DNA from: RGEC01 sp044371405
GTDB lineage: Bacteria; Bacteroidota; Bacteroidia; NS11-12g; UBA955
NCBI GenBank assembly: GCA_044371405.1
Contig: JBILTS010000001.1
Span: 1 to 48,952 of the forward strand
Length of the DNA: 48,952 nucleotides
Reading direction: 5' to 3'
In this document: piece by piece, positions 33,748-41,960 of the stretch
How the letters are laid out: each line of letters begins with the position of its first letter
Position numbering within the stretch: the first letter of the stretch is position 1
The notes under the pieces: model-generated
The model's database searches: none
What the model saw: only the letters and a program-made list of their open reading frames with translations
What the model was told of the DNA's origin: nothing
Position numbers and translations under genes: made by a program

Positions 33748-33943
33748 ATATAGGTGATTTTACGATATTTAGTCAGGTAATATTTAACGGCCAATAAGCC
33801 AACTAAATTTTAACTTCCAACGAAAATAACAGTTTAAAATACAAATTTAGTATTCCTATATATTTCTGTGTGGAAAGGGAAAACACACAATACATGTTAA
33901 CTGTGCTTTCACACTAGCATATTTGTGCAGCAGGTGATAGGCA

Positions 33944-33972
33944 ATTTGACAACCTTTGGGAAGTTGTCAAAT
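33944..33972. promoter_or_regulatory. 10-bp inverted repeat upstream of the GH92 gene
   Basis: ATTTGACAAC (33944-33953) and GTTGTCAAAT (33963-33972) are perfect inverted repeats with a 9-base loop, 66 bases before the GH92 ATG. There is no T-tract, so an operator or leader hairpin is more likely than a terminator. Confidence 0.4.
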
Positions 33973-34038
33973 CATGTAAGAGCCAGGCACACCAAATTCC
34001 TACCTAAATATTCCCATTCATTCCCATCTTTGCAATGC

Positions 34039-36876
34039 ATGAAATTATTGTTTGGATTGTTGTTTACCACCACCCTGGGCTTGCAGGCACAAACCCTCAT
34101 CCATAAAGTCAATCCCTTTATCGGAACCGGCGGACACGGCCACACCTACCCCGGTGCTACCGCTCCTTTTGGCATGGTGCAACTGAGCCCTGATACGCGG
34201 CTGGACGGCTGGGATGGCTGCAGTGGCTATCATTATGACGATAGCATCTGCTATGGCTTCTCACACACCCACCTCAGCGGTACCGGTGTTTCAGATTATG
34301 GCGATTTGCTCGTTAGGCCCGGAATAAAACCACTCACTTTTCAGCACAAAAACGAAACCGCCCACCCCGGTTATTATGCCGTAACATTCAACAACAGCGT
34401 TTTTGCCGAAATGACCGCCGGAACCCGCGAAGGCATGCACCATTACCGATTTCCGGCTGGACAAAAACCCGTTATTGTAATCGATCTTGAGCACCGCGAT
34501 TATGTGTTGGATGGCCATATTCAAATAGAAAAAAACCGCATCTCAGGTCATCGCATCAGCAAGGCCTGGGCAGAAGAACAGCACTTTTATTTTCACCTCA
34601 CCACATCTGCCACCCCTGACTCTGTGGCCATATTAAAAACCAAAAACAGCCAGACACGTGCTGTGGCACTCTATTTTGCCCAAGGAAATCAGGATGTTTA
34701 CATTGCGGCCAACATTTCCTTTGCATCGCCTCCGGTTTCCCAAAACCCGAACCCGGGCCCTCAGTCGTTTGAAAACCTCAAAAAACAAACACAAGCCGCC
34801 TGGGAAAAGCAACTGGGAAAGATTGTGGTAAAAGGAACTGCCGAGCAGGAAAGCATCTTCTACACCGCCCTCTACCATACCATGATTGTGCCCAATATAG
34901 TAAGCGATGCCAATGGCAATTACCTGGGCATGGATAAAAAGCAACATGCCGGCAAAGGCGATCATTATTCGGTTTTTTCATTGTGGGATACTTACCGCGC
35001 CACACATCCGCTCTATACCCTCATCGAACAACAGCGCACCCTTGATTTCATGAAAACCTTCCTGCGCATGTATCGCCAGAGTGGACGATTGCCGGTTTGG
35101 GAACTGGCATCCAATGAAACCAACTGCATGATTGGCTACCATGCAGTTTCGGTTATTGCCGATGCCATGGCCAAAGGCATCATATCCGACAGTGCCGTAG
35201 CACTGCTGGAAGCCGCTGTTAAAACAGCAGAGAAGCCCGTTTTTGGACTGGATGATTATATGAAATACGGCTTCCTGAGCATGGAAAATGAAAGCGAATC
35301 GGTGAGCAAAACCCTGGAGTATGCCTACAATGACTGGTGCATTGCCCGCATGGCGGAAATGCTGGGTAAAGACAGCATTGCCAAGGTGTTTTACCGAAGG
35401 TGTGGTTCTTGGGTGAATGTATTTGACCCCAAAAGCGGCCACATGAGGCCCCGCACCTACGGCCGCTGGCTGAGCCCTTTTGAGCCCAAAGAAGTTAACA
35501 ACCACTACACAGAGGCCAATAGCTGGCAGTATTCATTCTCAGTTCCCCATGATTTGCAGGATTGGTTAGGTGCCATGATTAACCACGGCCCTCACACACT
35601 GGAATCTATGCTGGACAGTCTGTTTACCACAACCAGCAAAACCGTAGGCCGCGAGCAGGCCGATATCACCGGACTCATAGGGCAATATGCCCACGGCAAC
35701 GAGCCCAGCCACCACATTGCCTATTTATACAATTCAGCCGGAAAACCCCATAAAACCCAGGAGAAAGTGAGACAAATTCTGGAAACCTTGTACCACAATA
35801 AACCAGACGGACTGAGCGGGAACGAAGACTGCGGACAAATGAGTGCCTGGTATGTACTCAGCAGCATGGGTTTTTACCCGGTTTGCCCCGGTGACGACCG
35901 CTACAGCATCGGATATCCGCTGTTTCAAAAATCACAACTTTCGTTTGAAAACGGCAAACAACTGCAGATTCTAAAAAAAGGCAAGGGCCATTACATTGCC
36001 GCTGTGATGTTAAATGGCATAGCGGTTGAACGAAACTATCTGTTTCAGCGAGAATTAACAGACGGCGGCAAACTGGTATTTACAATGGCATCTAAACCCA
36101 TAAAATGGGCCACCGGCGATAAAAACGGCTTTTTTACTAACGTAAAGGAAAGTAGCACAGCGGCACCCTTGTTCAATTTCAGCAATATAGCCTTCGATGA
36201 CAGCATGGCGGTGAACATCAATGCGCGTTTTGGCAGGGACTTTACCGTTCGGTTTTTTCAAGACAATCAAGAGAAAAGCCGGATGATCGTGCATGGAATC
36301 GACCCATACAAAGCCGCCGACACAACCCTGATTTTGAAAGCAAGTGTCTGCCTCGAGGCCTTTCATCCCGGTGGAGCCATAGCAAGGGCCTGCTTTTTCA
36401 AAAAACCCAATCAGTGGAAAGTGACCATTTTAAACCCATTACATTTACAATACACCGGTGGTGGAAACCAAGCCCTGTGCGATGGTGTGAGGGGTGATGC
36501 AGAATGGCAAAAAGGGAACTGGCAGGGCATACAGGGGCAACCCTATGAGGCCATCATAGATCTGGGCGACACCCAAACCATCACATCATTGCATGCGGGT
36601 TTTTTACAAGATACCCGCAGCTGGATTGTGTACCCGCGAAATGTGAGCTATATGTTTTCATTGGATGGAAAAACCTGGTCAAACGCTTGCGGAACCATGA
36701 ATAACATTCCCATAGACAGTCTGGGTTCGCAAAAACAAACCATAAGTACCTATACCAAACCCATAAAGTCGCGCTATGTAAAAATACGGGCGGCCCAGCA
36801 CGGAACATTGCCGGAATGGCACCCCGGAGCAGGCGGCGAGACTTTCATTTTTGTAGATGAACTGGAAGTTCGATAA
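34039..36876 (+). CDS. GH92 family alpha-mannosidase
   Basis: This 945-residue secreted enzyme has signal peptide MKLLFGLLFTTTLGLQAQ. The GH92 N-terminal domain starts VNPFIGTGGHGHTYPGA and includes GMVQLSPDTRLDGWDGCSG and FSHTHLSGTG. The catalytic barrel follows with GLDDY, GNEPSHH and EDCGQMSAWYVLSSMGF, all hallmarks of GH92. A beta-sandwich (about 715-790) and an F5/8-type C domain (about 813-945) follow. GH92 enzymes are calcium-dependent exo-alpha-mannosidases acting on mannan or N-glycans. No SusC/SusD pair is next to it, so this is not an obvious utilisation locus. The ATG at 34039 is chosen for the signal peptide. Confidence 0.95.
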   Translation: MKLLFGLLFTTTLGLQAQTLIHKVNPFIGTGGHGHTYPGATAPFGMVQLSPDTRLDGWDGCSGYHYDDSICYGFSHTHLSGTGVSDYGDLLVRPGIKPLTFQHKNETAHPGYYAVTFNNSVFAEMTAGTREGMHHYRFPAGQKPVIVIDLEHRDYVLDGHIQIEKNRISGHRISKAWAEEQHFYFHLTTSATPDSVAILKTKNSQTRAVALYFAQGNQDVYIAANISFASPPVSQNPNPGPQSFENLKKQTQAAWEKQLGKIVVKGTAEQESIFYTALYHTMIVPNIVSDANGNYLGMDKKQHAGKGDHYSVFSLWDTYRATHPLYTLIEQQRTLDFMKTFLRMYRQSGRLPVWELASNETNCMIGYHAVSVIADAMAKGIISDSAVALLEAAVKTAEKPVFGLDDYMKYGFLSMENESESVSKTLEYAYNDWCIARMAEMLGKDSIAKVFYRRCGSWVNVFDPKSGHMRPRTYGRWLSPFEPKEVNNHYTEANSWQYSFSVPHDLQDWLGAMINHGPHTLESMLDSLFTTTSKTVGREQADITGLIGQYAHGNEPSHHIAYLYNSAGKPHKTQEKVRQILETLYHNKPDGLSGNEDCGQMSAWYVLSSMGFYPVCPGDDRYSIGYPLFQKSQLSFENGKQLQILKKGKGHYIAAVMLNGIAVERNYLFQRELTDGGKLVFTMASKPIKWATGDKNGFFTNVKESSTAAPLFNFSNIAFDDSMAVNINARFGRDFTVRFFQDNQEKSRMIVHGIDPYKAADTTLILKASVCLEAFHPGGAIARACFFKKPNQWKVTILNPLHLQYTGGGNQALCDGVRGDAEWQKGNWQGIQGQPYEAIIDLGDTQTITSLHAGFLQDTRSWIVYPRNVSYMFSLDGKTWSNACGTMNNIPIDSLGSQKQTISTYTKPIKSRYVKIRAAQHGTLPEWHPGAGGETFIFVDELEVR

Positions 36877-36981
36877 CAGTATTTGCGCCTGTCTACCCCA
36901 ACCGAATATGCCTTTATGAAAATGTAATTCAAACATTTAAGGTCAATTATTCTACAAAAATTAATCGTTATTTGAACGCGG

Positions 36982-36998
36982 TGACATAATTGTTGTCA
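36982..36998. promoter_or_regulatory. Candidate operator upstream of the XRE gene
   Basis: TGACA (36982-36986) and TGTCA (36994-36998) form an inverted repeat with a 7-base spacer, 68 bases before the XRE regulator start. Such sites are often bound by the regulator itself; no direct evidence here. Confidence 0.3.
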
Positions 36999-37066
36999 TA
37001 TTTCTATGTTTTTATACATATAGTTAATATAAATTCGCCCAATTTCGCATTGTCAACTAAACAACC

Positions 37067-37423
37067 ATGAGGGGAAAAAATCACATCGGTCAGCGCATCA
37101 GACTTGCAAGACTTTCTAAAGGGTGGACGCAGGAAGATCTCGCCGAAAAAATTAACAAAACCCGCCCTATGATTTCGCACATCGAGAGAACAGGGAGCAT
37201 CACATTTGATACCTTAGAGCAGATTGCCAAAGGGTTGGGAATTGAGCTTGCAGATCTGCAGAATGTGAGCAGCGAACAGATTTTATCACCATCTACCATG
37301 GATAGTCCTGAGTGGAAAGCCTTGGTGCGCGAAAATGAGCTTCTGGCTGAACTGGTGGAAAATCAACGTGTCAGAATCCTTTATTTGGAAACTGAACTAA
37401 AACGCTGGAAAGAAATCCATTAA
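37067..37423 (+). CDS. XRE-family transcriptional regulator
   Basis: This 118-residue protein has an N-terminal Cro/CI-type helix-turn-helix (residues about 8-62: IGQRIRLARLSKGWTQEDLA, then ISHIERTGSITFDTLEQIAK) followed by a C-terminal helix likely to form a coiled coil (ENELLAELVENQRVRILYLE). It would bind DNA as a dimer. It stands alone between the GH92 gene and the convergent asnS (4 bases between stops). No antitoxin or phage context is visible, so its target is unknown; autoregulation through the repeat at 36982 is possible. Confidence 0.9.
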   Translation: MRGKNHIGQRIRLARLSKGWTQEDLAEKINKTRPMISHIERTGSITFDTLEQIAKGLGIELADLQNVSSEQILSPSTMDSPEWKALVRENELLAELVENQRVRILYLETELKRWKEIH

Positions 37424-37427
37424 TACG

Positions 37428-38942
37428 TTAAGGCGTCAAACGCCCATACATTCTGGGGAACGGGATACTCTCTCGGACATGTTTCAGACCGCATATCCAG
37501 GTTACCATTCGCTCCAGTCCCAGACCGAAGCCACTGTGCGGCACTGAACCAAACCTTCTTAAATCCAGATACCATTCAAAGGCCTCCATGGGCAATTCGT
37601 GTTCCACGATTTTTTCCTTGAGTAATTCCAGGTTGGTTTCCCTTTCACCACCACCCACAATTTCACCATATCCTTCAGGTGCCAGCACATCCACCCCCCT
37701 GGCGAATTCCGGATTTTCAGGGTTTCGTTTCAGGTAAAATGCCTTCACGGCGTGCGGCCAGTCATAAACCATTATTGGAGAATCAAACAACCGGGTAATC
37801 ACGGTTTCATCGCTACCGCCAAAATCATTCCCGTATTCAAACTCCTTTGCACTCTTGATCCATTGGGGAATATTTCGGGCATCCTCTTCCAGGTCGGCCT
37901 TTTCCTGCTTGAGGGCATCTATTTTACTCTGAAAGAAGTTGATTTCGCCTTTTTTCATGCCGCCGCCGGCAATCTTAGTCTCACGGTCTTCTATTTCGGC
38001 ATCCACCTCATTCAGTCGGCTCGAAACGCGTCTTAGTTCTTCCTCTAGACTGCCGATTCCATTCTTGCCGTTAACATCCTGTTCACCTTTGATTATGCGC
38101 ACAGCTTCATCATACGTAAGCCGCGGAAATTTCTTGAGACTGCTTTCCAGTATGGAAATATCCCTTCCAATAGTCTTCAACTCCTGCTTACAATTTGCCA
38201 ATACATCCTGGATAATGGCCTGAAGCATACCTTCAATACAATCCATATTCTGGAAAATATCATAGAATGCCATTTCCGGCTCTATCATCCAAAATTCACT
38301 CAAATGCCTCCTGGTTTTGCTTTTTTCTGCCCTAAACGTAGGACCAAAGGTATAAATTCTGCCCATGGCCATAGCCATAGCTTCGCCATACAGCTGGCCA
38401 CTCTGACTCAGATAGGCCGGTTCCCCATAGAAGTCTGTTTCAAAAAGGGTGCTCGTTCCTTCGCAGGCATTACCGGTAAAAATAGGCGCATCCATCTGCA
38501 CAAAACCCTGATCCTGAAAATACTGATGTATACTGTAGATGATGCGGTTGCGTATGCGCATGATGGCCCACTGTCGGGTGCTGCGCAGCCAAAGATGCCG
38601 CTGATCCATCAAAAACTCTACACCATGCTCTTTTTTGGCAATCGGATAATTTTCACTTGCACCAATGGGTTGAACCTCCGTAACGTGTAATTCATAGCCT
38701 CCAATCTGCTTTTCGTCAGCCACCACATTTCCGGTTAGCACCACGCTACTCTCCAAAGAAAGATGCTGTGCATTTTGCAGCCCTGCTGCACCGGCAGTTT
38801 CTTCCGTTACAACGCACTGACAATATCCGGTGCCATCTCGCAAAATGATGAAAACAATTCCTTTTCCTTCGCGCTTGTTGGAAACCCAGCCCTTTAGGGT
38901 TGCGGTTTTGCCTGAAGCGTTGTGCAATTCCTCTATATACAT
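37428..38942 (-). CDS. asnS: Asparaginyl-tRNA synthetase with coiled-coil insert
   Basis: This 504-residue class IIb synthetase has an N-terminal OB-fold anticodon-binding domain (GKTATLKGWVSNKREGKGIVF) and a class II core with the motif 2 region FRAEKSKTRRHLSEFWMIEPE and motif 3 GFGLGLERMV. Between motifs 2 and 3 lies an insert of roughly 80-90 residues (from about GEQDVNGKNG to ARNIPQW) with heptad-like helices. I believe such an insert is characteristic of Bacteroidota AsnRS. The ATG at 38942 (MYIEELHNASG) is preferred to the longer frame, which would run into the promoter. Confidence 0.95.
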   Translation of the reverse strand: MYIEELHNASGKTATLKGWVSNKREGKGIVFIILRDGTGYCQCVVTEETAGAAGLQNAQHLSLESSVVLTGNVVADEKQIGGYELHVTEVQPIGASENYPIAKKEHGVEFLMDQRHLWLRSTRQWAIMRIRNRIIYSIHQYFQDQGFVQMDAPIFTGNACEGTSTLFETDFYGEPAYLSQSGQLYGEAMAMAMGRIYTFGPTFRAEKSKTRRHLSEFWMIEPEMAFYDIFQNMDCIEGMLQAIIQDVLANCKQELKTIGRDISILESSLKKFPRLTYDEAVRIIKGEQDVNGKNGIGSLEEELRRVSSRLNEVDAEIEDRETKIAGGGMKKGEINFFQSKIDALKQEKADLEEDARNIPQWIKSAKEFEYGNDFGGSDETVITRLFDSPIMVYDWPHAVKAFYLKRNPENPEFARGVDVLAPEGYGEIVGGGERETNLELLKEKIVEHELPMEAFEWYLDLRRFGSVPHSGFGLGLERMVTWICGLKHVRESIPFPRMYGRLTP

Positions 38943-38957
38943 ACCGTGTAAATACGT

Positions 38958-38965
38958 TACTTTTG
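38958..38965 (+). promoter_or_regulatory. Putative -7 element of rpoN
   Basis: TACTTTTG matches TAnnTTTG, 44 bases before the rpoN ATG at 39010. It lies inside the predicted leader of asnS, whose promoter faces the other way. Confidence 0.5.
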
Positions 38966-38976
38966 TACTGTATTTG

Positions 38977-38984
38977 CAAAGGTA
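38977..38984 (-). promoter_or_regulatory. Putative -7 element of asnS
   Basis: Minus-strand TACCTTTG matches TAnnTTTG, 34 bases before the asnS ATG. The rpoN and asnS elements are divergent and only 11 bases apart. Confidence 0.5.
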
Positions 38985-39009
38985 ACGCAAACGAGGTTAA
39001 GCAAAAAGA

Positions 39010-40467
39010 ATGAGTTCGCTGAAGCAGAATTTAAGCCAGAAAATGTTGCAGAAATTAAGTCCGCAACAGATTCAGTTCATCAAACTGCTGCAACTTAACA
39101 CCCAGGATTTTGAGGAAAAAGTAGAGCAGGAACTGCTTGATAATCCCGCTCTGGAAGACAACCGCACCGAGAACCCGGAAGACAATTACGACAATTCCGA
39201 CGAATTTGGCGAAGATGATTACCTAAGCAATGATGTGGATGTGGATGACCTGCTGCGGGCCAATAGCGGCGATGACGACGGCGGATTCCAACTCAACGAG
39301 GATTACAGTGGGGATGAACAAAAAGAAATGCCCCTGGCCAGCCAGGGAAGTTTTCAGGAATATTTAACAGAGCAGGCAAGAGCTACCTTTTATGACGAGG
39401 TAGACCTTCAGTTGGCTACACACCTCATCAACTCTATTGAAGAGGATGGCTATTTGCGAAGGGAATTACGCAGTATTGTGAATGACCTGGCTTTCAATGA
39501 AAACATCATCACCACCGAGGAGCACCTTGAAAAACTGCTAATCAAAATACAGAATTTTGATCCTGCGGGCATTGCGGCGCGCGACTTGCAGGAATGTTTG
39601 CTGTTGCAGTTATATAAAAAGGACTACGGCGATAATCCTGCCATCACGCTGGCAGAAACCATCATTTCAGAGCAAATGGAGGCCTTTAGCAAAAAGCATT
39701 ACGATAAAATAAAAAGGTCGCTGAAAATCAATGATGAACAGCTTAAAGATGCCATTTCAGAAATTGTTAAACTCAATCCAAAGCCGGGAGAAACAGGATC
39801 AGGATCCAATAAAACACAATACATCGTACCCGATTTTATTGTAAACGGCACCGGCGGAGACATTGAAGTACGGCTCAATTCCAGAAACACCCCCGAGCTG
39901 CGCATTTCTGCCTCGTATGCGGAAACACTGAGGGCCTACGAGCATTCTGGTAAAAACGATAAAAACCTCAAAGATGCTGTGCAGTATATCAAACAAAAAC
40001 TGGATGGGGCCAAGTGGTTTATCGATAGCGTAAAACAACGTCAGAACACCCTGCTGAGCACCATGCACGCCATTGTTTCAAGACAAAAGGATTTCTTCGA
40101 AGAAGGCGACGAAACCTGTCTGAAACCCATGATTTTAAAAGACATAGCCCAGCAGGTGAACCTCGATATCAGCACCATCAGCCGGGTGGCCAACAGCAAA
40201 TACGTTGAAACCGATTTCGGTATTTTCCCCCTCAAATTCTTTTTCAGTGAAGGCATCGTAACCGAAGAAGGCGAAGAAGTAAGCAACCGTGAAATTAAAA
40301 AAATTCTGTCGGATGCCATTGGAGCAGAAAACAAGAAAAAACCGCTTACCGATGAGGCACTGATGGAATTGCTAAAGGTGAAGGGCTATAATATTGCCCG
40401 CCGCACAGTGGCAAAATACCGCGAACAGCTAAACATTCCTGTGGCGCGATTGCGGAAGGAATTGTAA
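39010..40467 (+). CDS. rpoN: RNA polymerase sigma-54 factor
   Basis: This 485-residue sigma-54 has the N-terminal activator-interacting region (SPQQIQFIKLLQLNTQDFEE), an acidic linker (residues about 48-100, rich in Asp and Glu), the core-binding and helix-turn-helix regions (ISTISRVANSKYV), and the C-terminal RpoN box ARRTVAKYREQL that contacts the -24 element. All diagnostic parts are intact. Sigma-54 needs an AAA activator, and none is encoded nearby. Confidence 0.96.
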   Translation: MSSLKQNLSQKMLQKLSPQQIQFIKLLQLNTQDFEEKVEQELLDNPALEDNRTENPEDNYDNSDEFGEDDYLSNDVDVDDLLRANSGDDDGGFQLNEDYSGDEQKEMPLASQGSFQEYLTEQARATFYDEVDLQLATHLINSIEEDGYLRRELRSIVNDLAFNENIITTEEHLEKLLIKIQNFDPAGIAARDLQECLLLQLYKKDYGDNPAITLAETIISEQMEAFSKKHYDKIKRSLKINDEQLKDAISEIVKLNPKPGETGSGSNKTQYIVPDFIVNGTGGDIEVRLNSRNTPELRISASYAETLRAYEHSGKNDKNLKDAVQYIKQKLDGAKWFIDSVKQRQNTLLSTMHAIVSRQKDFFEEGDETCLKPMILKDIAQQVNLDISTISRVANSKYVETDFGIFPLKFFFSEGIVTEEGEEVSNREIKKILSDAIGAENKKKPLTDEALMELLKVKGYNIARRTVAKYREQLNIPVARLRKEL

Positions 40468-40531
40468 GCCGGCATCCATTATCTTTCTGTTAAATCTGCT
40501 GCCTGCAGTTCCGTGCTGCGTATCGGCTAAA

Positions 40532-40539
40532 TACCTTTG
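40532..40539 (+). promoter_or_regulatory. Putative -7 element of the first DUF47 gene
   Basis: TACCTTTG matches TAnnTTTG and lies 4 bases before the GTG at 40544, suggesting a leaderless message with a GTG start. Confidence 0.55.
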
Positions 40540-40543
40540 AATT

Positions 40544-41197
40544 GTGATACCCGCGGCCATCAAACAGCTCATTTTTCCGAGCGATGAGGTTTTTTATACC
40601 TTGTTTAATAGAGGCGCCGCTATGGTGGTAAAAATGTCAGACTGTCTTAATGAAATTCTAAATGAAACTGATTTCTCTGAAGACAAATGGTCATCTGCCC
40701 TCGCAGAAATGAAATTATTGTATGAAGATAGTCAGCAAAATTACAGGCATTCAGTTAAACGACTTTCACGGGTATTTATTACCCCAATTGACAGGGAATC
40801 AGTGCACCAGTTGGCCGTTGATCTGCATGCTGTTGCCCGAACAATCTATCTGGTTCCGCGGTCATTAACCCGACACAAAGAGCATCTCCCTGATGAATAT
40901 GCAAAGTATCTGGGACATTTATTAATAAAATCCACAGCAGAACTTGAGAAAATGGTTCAGGATATTGGTACCACCAAGAGAACATTTGTTATGCATCATG
41001 CAAAGGAGATTTTTGCGGTAAAGCGTGAAATGGAAATTACTTATGACCGTGCACTTCAGAACCTATATCAGGAAAACTTCAGCCCCGCCCAGTTTATTCG
41101 TAAACTTGAAGCATACAATTCCATAAAAGAAGTAGGGGATCTTTGCCGAAACACAGCAAATACGGCAGAGGGCATAGTATTGACGCATGTAGGATGA
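40544..41197 (+). CDS. DUF47 (PhoU-like) family protein, divergent copy
   Basis: This 217-residue, all-helical protein is a paralogue of the next gene: compare VFITPIDRESVHQLAVDLH with NFITPFDREDIHYLAGALD. It starts at GTG 40544, whose first codons (MIPAAIKQLIFPSDEVFYTL) align with the paralogue start. DUF47 proteins resemble PhoU and commonly accompany PiT phosphate transporters. Here several acidic residues of the metal-binding helices are replaced: DDVADY by HAVART and KCEDVAN by LCRNTAN. It may therefore be a regulatory or structural partner that has lost metal binding. It lies 91 bases before its paralogue. Confidence 0.8.
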   Translation: MIPAAIKQLIFPSDEVFYTLFNRGAAMVVKMSDCLNEILNETDFSEDKWSSALAEMKLLYEDSQQNYRHSVKRLSRVFITPIDRESVHQLAVDLHAVARTIYLVPRSLTRHKEHLPDEYAKYLGHLLIKSTAELEKMVQDIGTTKRTFVMHHAKEIFAVKREMEITYDRALQNLYQENFSPAQFIRKLEAYNSIKEVGDLCRNTANTAEGIVLTHVG

Positions 41198-41288
41198 CAA
41201 TCCAATATTATTATATTGTTAATTTTGTTTTAATACGCCATTCCTAAATGATAACCAAAATAGTTTTGCAGTAATAAAAAGTTAAAGC

Positions 41289-41936
41289 ATGGCATTCAAC
41301 AACATCATGAAAATCTTCCTGCCCAAGGATCGAATTTTCTACAGTTTATTTGAGCAGGTGGCCGAAAAAGTAACCCTGATGGGAAGGCTGCTACAGGAAT
41401 TTGTGTATGAGGCAGATGACGACAAGCGCTTGGCGCTGTCCAAGCAAATAGAGGATTTAGAGCACCAGAATGATGAACTGACCCACCAGATTTTTCAGGA
41501 ACTGGGCAGAAACTTCATCACCCCTTTTGACCGTGAAGACATCCACTATCTGGCGGGTGCCTTAGACGATGTTGCAGATTATATCTATGCGAGCTGCAAG
41601 AAAATTCAGTTTCATGGTGTCAATCCCAATGACCAGGGCATCCAAAAAATGGCGGAAGTCATCAACCAGAGCGCCACTGAAATTGGCAGAGCCGTTATGC
41701 AGCTGCGTGAACTTAAACGTCCTGAGAAAATTTCTGAATGCCTCGTAAAGGTAAACAGTCTGGAGAACCATGCCGATGACATCTTCGACATGAGTATCAA
41801 AAAATTATTTGAAACCGAAAATGATTTTAAGGAACTGATTCGCAGAAGAGAGGTTTATACCGTAATGGAAGTAGCTACCGACAAATGCGAAGATGTTGCC
41901 AATGTGATTGAAACCATCATTGTTAAGTACGCCTAA
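41289..41936 (+). CDS. DUF47 (PhoU-like) protein, PiT accessory
   Basis: This 215-residue, all-helical protein has the standard acidic motifs: LEHQNDELTHQIF, NFITPFDREDIHYLAGALDD, NSLENHADDIFDMSI and VATDKCEDVANVIETII. The conserved Glu/Asp residues are expected to bind metal clusters as in PhoU. DUF47 genes are usually next to PiT-type transporters and are thought to regulate them. Here pit starts 24 bases downstream, so the two are co-transcribed. Confidence 0.92.
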   Translation: MAFNNIMKIFLPKDRIFYSLFEQVAEKVTLMGRLLQEFVYEADDDKRLALSKQIEDLEHQNDELTHQIFQELGRNFITPFDREDIHYLAGALDDVADYIYASCKKIQFHGVNPNDQGIQKMAEVINQSATEIGRAVMQLRELKRPEKISECLVKVNSLENHADDIFDMSIKKLFETENDFKELIRRREVYTVMEVATDKCEDVANVIETIIVKYA

Positions 41937-41960
41937 ACAACACTTCATAACTAACTTTAC

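Noticed and set aside
34039..36876. Polysaccharide utilisation locus
   Set aside because: No SusC/SusD pair or hybrid two-component sensor lies nearby; only one glycosidase is present.
37067..37423. Toxin-antitoxin or prophage repressor
   Set aside because: No partner toxin or phage gene is adjacent; a solitary XRE regulator is the simplest reading.
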